Part shown: positions 9,773-17,900 of the stretch, one piece after another
Layout: every line of letters begins with the position of its first letter
How positions within the stretch are numbered: the first letter of the stretch is position 1
Origin: Candidatus Intricatilinea gracilis
GTDB taxonomy: Bacteria; Pseudomonadota; Gammaproteobacteria; Burkholderiales; Burkholderiaceae_C
Length of the DNA: 64,000 nucleotides
Reading direction: 5' to 3'
NCBI GenBank assembly: GCA_016702605.1
Contig: JADJDQ010000006.1
Location: 62,001 to 126,000 of the forward strand
The notes under the pieces: generated by a model
What the model was told of the DNA's origin: nothing
Seen by the model: the letters and a program-made list of their open reading frames with translations, nothing else
Databases searched by the model: none
Made by a program: the position numbers and the translations under genes

Positions 9773-10485
9773 TGCCACAACTCATGTCTAAGCCCTCCAT
9801 GACCCGATCCCCTCACCGCCCGCGCATTCTCTTGCGCCTGTCGACCGCTGTGGCCACCGTAGCCGCCGGACTTTGGCTTGCGCCAGCCTACGCCCAGCAT
9901 GACCACCATGGCGCAGCCGGGCACTCGGCCCACCAGCATCACGAGATGCCGGCCACGGCAGCCGCTGGTGTGAAGCCGCAGCAGGCGCGCATCCAACTTG
10001 CCGATACCCCCCTGCTCGATCAATTGGGTCGCAAGACACGTCTGCGCAGTGATGCCATCGGTGATCGCATCGTGGTGGTTGATTTTGTCTACACCACCTG
10101 CACCACGGTCTGCCCGGTGTTGTCGGCGGTGATGGCCCAGGTGCAGGACAAACTTGCTGCCAGGCCCCAGCGGGATGTCGCCTTGCTGACGCTGACGGTC
10201 GATCCGGTGCGTGACACACCGGCGCGGCTCAAGAGTTTTGCCGCAGGCCTTGGCGCCGGTCCGAACTGGACCTGGCTCACCGGGCCCAAGCCGCAGGTCG
10301 ACGAGGCCCTCAAGGCCTTCGGTGCCTACACGGCCAACTTTGCCGAACATCCACCGCTGGTGCTGGTGGGTGATGCACGCAACGGCAAATGGCTGCGCTT
10401 CTATGGATTCCCCACGCCCGATCAACTGCTCGGTGCCGTGAACGACCTCAGCGCCGCGCGTGCCCGCGCCGGTGGCCCGAGCTGA
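9772..10485 (+). CDS. Sco1/SenC-family copper chaperone (first copy)
   Basis: About 237 residues with a signal peptide or anchor ending APAYAQ, then a His-rich stretch (HDHHGAAGHSAHQHHEM). The thioredoxin-like fold carries the Sco copper motif CTTVCP (Cys110 and Cys114) and the usual TVDPVRDTP segment. A His in AEHPPLVLV is a candidate third copper ligand. Sco proteins deliver copper to the CuA site of cytochrome oxidase or maintain thiols. Here the likely client is the multicopper oxidase two genes upstream. ATG 9772 overlaps the stop of the YVTN gene. Internal ATGs shortly downstream are possible alternative starts. Confidence 0.88.
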   Translation: MPQLMSKPSMTRSPHRPRILLRLSTAVATVAAGLWLAPAYAQHDHHGAAGHSAHQHHEMPATAAAGVKPQQARIQLADTPLLDQLGRKTRLRSDAIGDRIVVVDFVYTTCTTVCPVLSAVMAQVQDKLAARPQRDVALLTLTVDPVRDTPARLKSFAAGLGAGPNWTWLTGPKPQVDEALKAFGAYTANFAEHPPLVLVGDARNGKWLRFYGFPTPDQLLGAVNDLSAARARAGGPS

Positions 10486-10584
10486 TGTCTCCCATCGAGG
10501 CATCGACGCGACGCCATCGATCAGGGCCGCCCATCGATGCCACGAACTGATCGCCGGCCCATCATCGACCCGCCCAGCACACCC

Positions 10585-11265
10585 ATGAAGTCCACCCTGA
10601 TTGCCGCCGCCCTGGCCTTGATGCTGCCCTGTGTCGGCCATGCCGCCGACCCCCATGCCGGCCATCACCATGCTGCCCAGCCGGACCAACCCACGGCCGC
10701 ACCTCTGGTTGCACCGCCTGGCAAACCCGGGCCCCAGGATGCTGCCACCTACTTCACCGAACTCGAACTGCAGACCCAGGACGGCCGGCCGGTGCGCTTC
10801 TACTCCGATGTGCTGCAGGGTCGCACCGTGCTGATCAATGTCATCTACGCCAGTTGCAAGGACGCCTGCCCGCTGCTCACCCAGCAGCTCAATGAGGTGC
10901 GTGCTCACCTGCCTGCCGACATGTTCGGCAAACAGGTGTTCTTCGTCTCGCTGACCTCCGACCCGGCCAATGACACACCACAGGCGCTGAAGGAATTTGC
11001 GAAGAAGCAAGGCGCCGATGTGCCGGGCTGGACCTTTCTCACCGGCCGCAAGGACCGCGTCGACCACATCCTGAAGAAGCTCGGCCAATACAGCGAGACG
11101 ATCGAGGGCCACTCGACCCTGTTCATCGCTGGCAACGTGCCCGCCAAACGCTGGAGCAAGATCAGGCCCGATGCCGCCGCCGCCGCCATCGCCGAACGTC
11201 TGGTCACGCTGGTCGGCGGCCCGCCCGGCGCTTCACTTGCACCTGCCGCTGCTGCCCGTCCGTAG
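10585..11265 (+). CDS. Sco1/SenC-family copper chaperone (second copy)
   Basis: 226 residues from ATG 10585, chosen because a clean signal peptide follows at once (MKSTLIAAALALMLPCVGHA); the open frame extends 16 codons further upstream. After the signal comes a His-rich patch (DPHAGHHHAAQ). The Sco motif is CKDACP (Cys91 and Cys95), followed by SLTSDPANDTP, and a candidate ligand His lies in GHSTLFIAGNV. It is a diverged paralogue of the preceding gene rather than a recent duplicate. Two Sco proteins in tandem suggest sequential or site-specific copper loading of the large oxidase (inference). Confidence 0.86.
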   Translation: MKSTLIAAALALMLPCVGHAADPHAGHHHAAQPDQPTAAPLVAPPGKPGPQDAATYFTELELQTQDGRPVRFYSDVLQGRTVLINVIYASCKDACPLLTQQLNEVRAHLPADMFGKQVFFVSLTSDPANDTPQALKEFAKKQGADVPGWTFLTGRKDRVDHILKKLGQYSETIEGHSTLFIAGNVPAKRWSKIRPDAAAAAIAERLVTLVGGPPGASLAPAAAARP

Positions 11266-11310
11266 GCCACCAGCAGTGTTGCCCCCAAGGTTGACGCTGC
11301 GGGTGTCCCC

Positions 11311-12996
11311 GTGGGCCTGACACGCCTGGTGCGCCGGGTGCTGCCTGTGCTGGCATCCGGCTTGGCGCTCGTCGTCGGCCATGTTGCGGTCGGCGCCGAA
11401 TTGACCGAGCTCGAACAAGCTGGCAAACGTCTGTTCATGAGCGGCGAAAGCCCCAGCGGTGCACGTCTGGATGCCCGCATCGGCATGGCCGGGCTCACAC
11501 TCGCCGGCGCGGCCGTGGCCTGTGGCAACTGCCATGGTGAAGACGGCCGCGGGCGCGCCGAAAGCGGGGTGGTGCCGCCCGACATCCGCTGGTCCGAACT
11601 CGTCAAACCCTACGGCCATCATCACGACAGTGGCCGGCGCCACGGTCCGTTCGACGAACAGTCGCTGCGCCGTGCGGTGTTCGATGGTGTCGATCCGTCG
11701 GGCAATACCCTCGGCCCGGCGATGCCGCGGTACGCGATGTCGGCGCGCGATTTCAACGCCCTGGCTGCCTACCTCAAGAAGCTCGAGTTCCAGCGCGATC
11801 CGGGTGTGGGTGAACAGGTGCTGCGCATCGGCACCTTGCTGCCCGCCAGCGGCCGCCAGGCTGAACTGGCCGCCGACCTGCGTGCCCTGTGGTCCGCCTG
11901 GTTTGCACGCATCAACGAACGTGGCGGCATCCACGGCCGCCGGCTCGAACTGGTGGTCGAGACCCTGCCGGCCGACATCGACCAGGCCCGCGCCGGTGTG
12001 CGCCGCTCGCTCGAAGGTGCCGACGTGTTCGCCTTGCTGGCGCCGTTGTCGTCCGGCATCGAGACCACACTCGCCGACCTTGCCCAGGCGCAGCGGCTGC
12101 CGGTCGTCGGGCCCCTCACCTTGTATCCGGAAGATGTGCAGGCCTCCGTACCGCAGGTCTTCCACCTGTTGCCCGGCATCACCGAACTGGCGCGGGTGTT
12201 GTTGCGACAGGCGGCGACTGAAGTACCCAAGGCCGGCCCCACATTGCTGTGGTACCCCGACACGGCCCAGGGGCTCGCTACGGCCCAGGCGATCGAGGCG
12301 CAGTTGATGCGTGACGGTGCGCCCGAGCCGCTGCTGCGTCGTTTTGGCCCGAACGGTCCAACTGCCCGGCCACTGGCCGCAGATGCCGCCCAGCGCGGTG
12401 TCACCTCGGTGCTGGTGCTTGGCCCGGGTGCCGATGTTGCAGAACTGGCCGCCGCCGCCACTGAGCTGAGCTGGGCACCCAGACTGCTGGTACCTGGCCC
12501 GCTGGCCTCGCGCGAACTGCTTACCTTGCCAGCAACCTGGCGCGACCACACCCGGCTGGCCTACCCGAGCAACCCCAGCGCAGCACCACCCCAGTTGATC
12601 GCCACCGTGAGTGAGCTTGTTGCACAAGGCGCAAGCAAAGCTGCGCCATCGGGAGCTGGCGCCGCGGCGGGCAGTGCCGGGGCCACCGTGTCGGCGGCGA
12701 CCGGCAAGCCGCAGCCCGGCACGTCGATGCGTCGGGACCGACCCGTCGCCCCCGCCGTGATGTCCGCTTACGCCGCCGGTTTGCTGCTGGTCGAGGCGCT
12801 CGAGCGCACCGGCCATGATCTGTCGCGCCGCAAGCTGATCGAGACACTCGAAGGCGTGCAAGGCTTCGACACCGGCCTGTTGCCACCCCTGAGCTACAAC
12901 GCCGATCGACGCATCGGTTCGCTGGGCGGCTTTGTGTTCGTCGTCGCGCCAGACGGGTCAGGCCTGCGGCCCCTCGGCGGTTACCTCACGCCATGA
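11311..12996 (+). CDS. cytochrome c fused to a LivK-type periplasmic binding domain
   Basis: 561 residues from a GTG start, with a signal peptide ending VAVGA. Residues about 35-150 form a monohaem class I cytochrome c domain with CGNCH at 71-75 and a Met ligand probably in GPAMPRYAM. From about residue 165 (LRIGTLLPASGRQ) to the C-terminus the protein resembles branched-chain amino-acid type binding proteins (Peripla_BP_6 family), including an INERGGIHGR segment and late motifs near a YAAGLLLVEALERTG helix. Fusion of these two folds is unusual. It probably transfers electrons in the periplasm for the oxidase module, gated or anchored by the binding domain (inference). The stop overlaps the next start (ATGA), so it is co-translated with the isomerase gene. 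Confidence 0.78.
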   Translation: MGLTRLVRRVLPVLASGLALVVGHVAVGAELTELEQAGKRLFMSGESPSGARLDARIGMAGLTLAGAAVACGNCHGEDGRGRAESGVVPPDIRWSELVKPYGHHHDSGRRHGPFDEQSLRRAVFDGVDPSGNTLGPAMPRYAMSARDFNALAAYLKKLEFQRDPGVGEQVLRIGTLLPASGRQAELAADLRALWSAWFARINERGGIHGRRLELVVETLPADIDQARAGVRRSLEGADVFALLAPLSSGIETTLADLAQAQRLPVVGPLTLYPEDVQASVPQVFHLLPGITELARVLLRQAATEVPKAGPTLLWYPDTAQGLATAQAIEAQLMRDGAPEPLLRRFGPNGPTARPLAADAAQRGVTSVLVLGPGADVAELAAAATELSWAPRLLVPGPLASRELLTLPATWRDHTRLAYPSNPSAAPPQLIATVSELVAQGASKAAPSGAGAAAGSAGATVSAATGKPQPGTSMRRDRPVAPAVMSAYAAGLLLVEALERTGHDLSRRKLIETLEGVQGFDTGLLPPLSYNADRRIGSLGGFVFVVAPDGSGLRPLGGYLTP

Positions 12997-14069
12997 ACTC
13001 GATGTCACAGCCTGATCGCCGCTGCAGCACCGGCCCCATCTGGACGGTGCGCCGCGTGCTGCCGCCATTGCTTGCCTTGTTGCTGCTTGCCGGCGCCCCC
13101 TTGCCGGGGCCACTGGACGGGCTGGGCGGCGTGGCGCAGGCGCAGGCCATGCTGGCCGCACGTGTCAACGGCGTCGGCATCACGTTCGAACTGCTCGATC
13201 GCCAGTTCGAGGATCTGCTGCGCGAGCGCAACATCCACATCGCTCGGATGCAGAACCCGGCTCGGGCCCGCGACCTCAAGCGTGAGGCGCTGGATCGCCT
13301 GATCCGTATCGAGCTCTTGTGGCAGGAGGCGCGCCGCGTCGGTCTGGTGGCTGGCGACGACGAGGTCGACCGTGTGCTGGCCGAAACCCGCGGGCGTTTT
13401 CGCAGCCCCGACCAGTTCGACCGCCGCATCGTGCTGAGCGGCTTCAACGCGTCGACCTACCGCGAGCACACCCGCAAGTTGTTGTCGGGTGACCGATATG
13501 CACAAAGTGTGGTCGAACGCGAGGTGCGGGTCGAGGCGGCCGACGTCGAGGCCTTCTACCTCGCCAACCCCGGCCTGTTCAAACGCAAGGAACAGGTCAA
13601 GCTGCGTCAGATCCTGATCGCTGCACCCGCTGCGACCACGGCGCCGGCCAACCCCGAGGTCGACGGCGCCGGATTCACCCGCGCCCGGGCGCGCCAGCAG
13701 ATCGAGGCCTTGCGCGCACGTATCCTGGCCGGTGAAGCCATTGACACCCTGGCGCGCCAGTTTTCCGACGATCCGACCCGCCAATGGGGCGGCGAGATGG
13801 ATCCCTTCGGCCGAGGTGAACAAGCGCCCGAGATCGAAGCCGCCGCCTTTTCGCTGGCACCGGGCGAAGTGTCCGAGGTCATCGACAGCCCCGCTGGGCT
13901 GCGCATCCTTCAGCTCGAACAACATGTGCCGGGTGTGACGCTGACACTGGCCGAGGTCGACGAACCGGTGCGCCAGCACCTGCGCAGCACACGCGGCAAG
14001 GAAGCACTCGACCGCGAGGTGGCACGCCTGCGCACCACCGGCAAGGTGGACGTGCTGGCGCCGTTGTAG
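12993..14069 (+). CDS. periplasmic parvulin-type peptidyl-prolyl isomerase (SurA/PpiC-like)
   Basis: 358 residues. A signal peptide ends near GVAQAQA. A SurA-N-like helical chaperone region follows (about 50-200), then a parvulin PpiC domain (about 200-310) with the typical segments VKLRQILI, ARQFSDDP and GGEMDPFGRGE. Such proteins catalyse proline isomerisation and aid folding of exported proteins. The start overlaps the stop of the cytochrome-fusion gene by four bases. As last gene of the operon it probably helps fold the giant oxidase; the Leptothrix mof operon is also reported to carry a prolyl isomerase and a cytochrome c gene. It ends 14 bases from the convergent secretion operon. Confidence 0.85.
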   Translation: MNSMSQPDRRCSTGPIWTVRRVLPPLLALLLLAGAPLPGPLDGLGGVAQAQAMLAARVNGVGITFELLDRQFEDLLRERNIHIARMQNPARARDLKREALDRLIRIELLWQEARRVGLVAGDDEVDRVLAETRGRFRSPDQFDRRIVLSGFNASTYREHTRKLLSGDRYAQSVVEREVRVEAADVEAFYLANPGLFKRKEQVKLRQILIAAPAATTAPANPEVDGAGFTRARARQQIEALRARILAGEAIDTLARQFSDDPTRQWGGEMDPFGRGEQAPEIEAAAFSLAPGEVSEVIDSPAGLRILQLEQHVPGVTLTLAEVDEPVRQHLRSTRGKEALDREVARLRTTGKVDVLAPL

Positions 14070-14083
14070 TCGGGCGGCGTCGA

Positions 14084-14992
14084 TCAATCGTTGTTGTCTA
14101 CCGGTGGATCGGGTGGGGGCAATGGCTCCGGGTCACTTTCCGCCCCGGCGTCCGTCTCAGTCTCGGGCTCAATCTCGGGTGACGCGGGTTCGGCGCCAGT
14201 TGGCGGCGGCACGGCAGGCTGACCGGGTGCCGAAGCGGCCGGTGTCGCCTGACCAGGTGTGGTGCCGGGCAACGGGCGCAACAAGCCTGGTGTCGACGGC
14301 ATCGGCAGCTGCGGAAGCGGGCGCGGACGCATGGTCGAGGCACCCCGGCCCGGGCCGGACTCCGCGTTGCCGCCTTGCTCGGTTTCGTCGGCCGCGCCGG
14401 TGCTGCCCGATGCCGATGTGGAGGCGGGTGCCAGGCGCCGCACGCCCGGTGTGGCCACCGCGCTGAAGCGCCAGTCGGCGTAACTCCGTGCTCCTTCGAA
14501 ATCAGCATCGGCGCGGGCGAAGTTGCCCGTCTTGATGGGCACCTGCTCCGACAGGCTGTACACACCGACGATGCGGCCGGCCTCGTTGCGGATCAGCCCC
14601 CACTCGCTGCTGCGGGTGATCGGGTCGGGGTAGATCTGGCGTAGAAAACGCCGCGGCGTCAGGCTGCGGTCGTCGCGCAGCAGGTCTTCGAGGCGCTGCG
14701 GATAGCGGTTGTCACCCAGGCCGGCCGTGCTGCCGGAGGCATCCGGGTCGGAAAGGGCGGCCATGCGGGCGTAGCTGGCGATCGCCTGGCGGATCTGGCC
14801 GCCGGCCCACAACAACTGGGTTTCGCGTTCGCGGCGCTGGGCCTGGCTCCAGACCGTGGCGGCGCCGGCCATGACGATGCCCGACAGCGCCATCGTCAGC
14901 AGCAGCGCCAGGTAACTCACGCCACGTTGGCGGCGTCGACGGGCGCCTGTCATGGCAGTCGATCGCCGCCGATCACGCGCCGTGCTCACCAC
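14084..14992 (-). CDS. type II secretion-like pseudopilin with long proline-rich tail
   Basis: Up to 302 residues. A class III signal sequence (RQRG/VSYLALLLTMALSG) is followed by a long hydrophobic helix and a globular segment with RRFLRQIYPDPIT, typical of pseudopilins trimmed by prepilin peptidase. From about residue 195 to the end it becomes Ser/Gly then Pro/Glu-rich and low complexity, which is unusual for a pilin-type subunit. The frame can start at GTG 14992, overlapping the upstream pseudopilin stop by seven bases, or at ATG 14953, giving a shorter leader (MTGARRRRQRG). The latter looks more natural. Last gene of the secretion operon. Confidence 0.72.
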   Translation of the reverse strand: MVSTARDRRRSTAMTGARRRRQRGVSYLALLLTMALSGIVMAGAATVWSQAQRRERETQLLWAGGQIRQAIASYARMAALSDPDASGSTAGLGDNRYPQRLEDLLRDDRSLTPRRFLRQIYPDPITRSSEWGLIRNEAGRIVGVYSLSEQVPIKTGNFARADADFEGARSYADWRFSAVATPGVRRLAPASTSASGSTGAADETEQGGNAESGPGRGASTMRPRPLPQLPMPSTPGLLRPLPGTTPGQATPAASAPGQPAVPPPTGAEPASPEIEPETETDAGAESDPEPLPPPDPPVDNND

Positions 14993-15486
14993 TGCGCGTA
15001 GGCGCTGCCGTCGATGGCCGTGCCTGGCGATCTCGAATACACGTCGTACACATCGCGGCCCTCACGCGGGTCGTCGTGTGGGCTGTCGTAGCTGCGCAGT
15101 CCCCAGGTTTGCGCGGCGGGGGTGCTGGTGTCGGCGTGAAGCGGGTCGCGCGGCAGGCGGCGCAGGAAGTAGAGGCGCGACTTCTTCGCGCTGCGTGCGT
15201 CGACCACCCCGTCGACCAGAATGTCGAGGTTGGGCGGGTAGCCCGTCTCGTCGGCCTTCTTGACGATGCGGCCATCGTCGACCGCCCGTTTGTAGGCGTC
15301 GATGGCGCCGCGGATCTCGCGCAGCGCGGCGCGCAACTCGGTCTCCTTGCCTCGTTTGACGGTCAGCTCGGCCAGCGGCAGCGCCACCGAGGCCAGCACG
15401 GCCACGATGGCGGCGGTCACGATCAGCTCGATCAGCGTGAAGCCACGCAGCTTGTGTGGCAACGTCGCGATGGCGGCTCGGTTCAT
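14986..15486 (-). CDS. GspG-like major pseudopilin
   Basis: 166 residues with a textbook prepilin signal: LRG/FTLIELIVTAAIVAVLA, cleaved after Gly with Glu at +5. The C-terminal part has RRLPRDPLH and a WGLRSYDSP segment followed by DVYDVYS, like the core and calcium loop of GspG-family pseudopilins. It would form the pseudopilus that pushes substrates through the secretin. It starts with an ATGA overlap on the secretin gene and its stop overlaps the following pseudopilin start. Confidence 0.85.
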   Translation of the reverse strand: MNRAAIATLPHKLRGFTLIELIVTAAIVAVLASVALPLAELTVKRGKETELRAALREIRGAIDAYKRAVDDGRIVKKADETGYPPNLDILVDGVVDARSAKKSRLYFLRRLPRDPLHADTSTPAAQTWGLRSYDSPHDDPREGRDVYDVYSRSPGTAIDGSAYAQW

Positions 15487-17900
15487 GGCGCCGATCGCAG
15501 CTCCAGCACCTGCGCACCTTCGATCGGCACCCGCCGGTTGGCGGCGTCCACCGCCACCGACTGGGTGAGCTGCAGGCTGCTGCGGCTGGCGGGTTTGAGT
15601 GCTCGCAGGCGCAGCTTGACGAAGGCGCCAGCGCCGGCCCGAGACGCTGCGCCGGTGGCGCCCAGCGTGGCATAGATCGCGCCCTGGCGCGGGTCGATAC
15701 GCGGCGTGAACACGGCCCTGCCGCCGACACTGTCGAAGTAGCCGCCGTCGTCCACACCCAGCACCTCGATCTGTTCGGTGTCGTAACGCAGCTGAAGTGT
15801 GGCGCCCTTGATCGCGGCTTCGCTGCGCGCTTGCAGGGTGACGACGAACACCTCGCCGGCTTTGGCCGCGTCGGGTGTCTGCCAGCTCAAGGTCATCGGA
15901 GGGGCGGTGACTGAGCCGGCGTCCAGCGTCAAGGTGGTCGACCTGACGCCCGTGGCACCTGGCGCCGCACTGGCCGACGCTGCCGTCGTGCCGGTGATGC
16001 CGGTCATGGTGCCAGTCGTGGTGCTTCCCGCCGCCGCGTCGCCCACGGTCTCGACGAACGGCGAGCGGGTGCGCATCTGTGCCTCGGTGCCCGACCAGAA
16101 TTCGCTCAGGCTGGCGTCGCCGCGTTCCACCCCCCGCACCAGCTGCGGCGTGATCAGCAGCACCAGCTCGCGGCTGCGTTGTTCGGTGCGGCGGGTGCCG
16201 AAGATGCGGTCGAGCATGGGGAACTCACCGATGAACGGCAGGCCCGAGCCGGCCTGCACGTCGTCGTCGCGGATCAGGCCCATCAGCGCCTGGGTCTCGC
16301 CGTTGCGCAGCCGCAGCGTGGTGGTGGCGTTGCGCGTGCCCACCTCGTAGGCGGTGGTGCCGGCCTTGGTCTGGGTCTGGGTGCCGAGCGACGACACGTC
16401 GAGGTTGATGTGGATGGCCACCGTGTCGTCGGCGTGGATGGTGGGTTCGGCCTCGATCTTGATGCCCACGTCGAGGTACTGAATCTGCTCGGTCGTGACC
16501 GGTGTGCTGCTGGTTCCAAGATTGGTCGTACCGACGATGGTGCTCGAGATCACCGGCACCCGGTCGCCCACATGCACCCGCGCCTTGTCGCGGTTGCGCA
16601 CCCGCACACGCGGGTTGGCGAGTGTCTTGGTGTCGCCGTCGGTGCGCAGCAGCTTGAGTGCAAAGCCGGTGTCGACGTTGACGGTGCGTGTGGTGATGTC
16701 GCCGATCTGGAACAACTTGGCGCCGCCGCTGCCCGGCCCGGCGAACTGGCTCGGGTAGGTGATGCCCAGGTCGCGCACCTTGCTGCGCGACACCTCGAGG
16801 ATCTCGAGTTCGAGCATCACCTCGGGGTCGGCCACGTCGTGGCTGGCGATCAGCCGTTCGGCGGCGCGGATCACGTCGGGGGTGTCACGCATCACCAGCA
16901 GGTTGACGCGTTCGTCGACGAACATGTCCTTGGTCTTGAGCATGGTGCGCAGCAGGTTGAGCGTCTGCTTGGGGTCGGCATTGCCCAGGTGGAAGGTGCG
17001 CATCACCAGCTCCTGGTGCTCGCGTTGTTTCTGCGGCGTGTTGGGGTAGACCAGCACCGTGTTGTCGGTGAGCACCTTTTTGTCGAGCTGCAGGTTCTGC
17101 AAGATGAGCTCGAGGGCGTCTTCCACCCGCACCTGGCGCACGAAGATGGTGGCCTTCAGATCCTGGCGCACCTCGCGGTCGAGCACGAAGTTGATGCCGG
17201 CGGTACGCGCCAGCGCCTCGAGCACCAGCTTGAGCTGGGCGTCGCGAAACTCGAGCGTCACAGGTTGCTGCAGGCGCGACTTGAGCACCGGCACCGCCAC
17301 GGCCTTCTTGCGGTCGAGGTCGCGCAACTGGCGGTCGAGCTCACGCGCCTGGGCCTGGCCCGGGTCTTCACTCAGGATGGCCTTGACCATCAGGTCGGCG
17401 CCCAGGCTGTCACCCGCGGCCAGGCGGGCACGTGCGTCGCTTGCCAGCTGCTGATGGCGGCGCGCCGTGTCGATGCTGGCCAGCAGCGCGCGTGCCCGGC
17501 TGTTGCCGGCGTCGATGCGCTGCACCTCGCGGCAGGTGTTGGCGGCGTTGTCGTATTGACCGGCGCTGGCCTGGGCCGATGCCAGCACCAGCAGCCGGTT
17601 GATGACCTGTTCGCGCACCCGCATGTAGTGCAGCCGGCGTTCGGCGTCGGCGGGGTTGCTGGTCATCGCCGCCTCGTAACGCGCCAGCACCTGGGCATGC
17701 TGGCCGGCATCGATCAGTGCCGGCACGTCTTCGGCGGGTGGTGGGGCGGCACAGGCCGCAGCCAGCAGCGACACCCCCGCGATGAGCAGATGCCTGCCGA
17801 TCCGCTGCTGAAAAACTGAGGGTCGAACGACCGGTTGTCGAACGACCGGTTGTCGAACGAGCGGCTGGAGGATGACCAGACGTGCAGGGGCGCGGTTCAC
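15483..17900 (-). CDS. GspD/PilQ/MshL-like outer-membrane secretin with C-terminal cohesin domain
   Basis: 805 residues. A lipobox LLAAAC sits at about residues 45-50, so this is probably a lipoprotein secretin. TPR-like helices follow (about 55-200), then secretin N-domains (about 215-390) and the secretin barrel domain (about 390-600) with GLPFIGEFPMLDRIFG and ELVLLITPQLV. Residues about 690-800 form a cohesin-type beta domain. It forms the outer-membrane pore of the adjacent secretion machine. The N-terminus before the lipobox carries an unusual VRQPV repeat encoded by a 15-base tandem repeat. ATG 17900 overlaps the upstream stop (ATGA). Cohesin-tailed secretins are known in several type II/IV-like systems; what the domain binds here is unknown. 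Confidence 0.88.
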   Translation of the reverse strand: MNRAPARLVILQPLVRQPVVRQPVVRPSVFQQRIGRHLLIAGVSLLAAACAAPPPAEDVPALIDAGQHAQVLARYEAAMTSNPADAERRLHYMRVREQVINRLLVLASAQASAGQYDNAANTCREVQRIDAGNSRARALLASIDTARRHQQLASDARARLAAGDSLGADLMVKAILSEDPGQAQARELDRQLRDLDRKKAVAVPVLKSRLQQPVTLEFRDAQLKLVLEALARTAGINFVLDREVRQDLKATIFVRQVRVEDALELILQNLQLDKKVLTDNTVLVYPNTPQKQREHQELVMRTFHLGNADPKQTLNLLRTMLKTKDMFVDERVNLLVMRDTPDVIRAAERLIASHDVADPEVMLELEILEVSRSKVRDLGITYPSQFAGPGSGGAKLFQIGDITTRTVNVDTGFALKLLRTDGDTKTLANPRVRVRNRDKARVHVGDRVPVISSTIVGTTNLGTSSTPVTTEQIQYLDVGIKIEAEPTIHADDTVAIHINLDVSSLGTQTQTKAGTTAYEVGTRNATTTLRLRNGETQALMGLIRDDDVQAGSGLPFIGEFPMLDRIFGTRRTEQRSRELVLLITPQLVRGVERGDASLSEFWSGTEAQMRTRSPFVETVGDAAAGSTTTGTMTGITGTTAASASAAPGATGVRSTTLTLDAGSVTAPPMTLSWQTPDAAKAGEVFVVTLQARSEAAIKGATLQLRYDTEQIEVLGVDDGGYFDSVGGRAVFTPRIDPRQGAIYATLGATGAASRAGAGAFVKLRLRALKPASRSSLQLTQSVAVDAANRRVPIEGAQVLELRSAP
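17823..17867. repeat. 15-base tandem repeat in the secretin 5' end
   Basis: TCGAACGACCGGTTG occurs at 17823-17837 and again at 17838-17852, followed by a third copy with two changes at 17853-17867. It encodes VRQPV-like repeats near the secretin N-terminus, before the lipobox. Copy-number change would stay in frame. Confidence 0.85.

Noticed and set aside
16179..17819. Long plus-strand open frame opposite the secretin gene (546 codons)
   Set aside because: His/Gln/Val-rich shadow of a high-GC gene; the minus strand has clear secretin motifs and operon overlaps.
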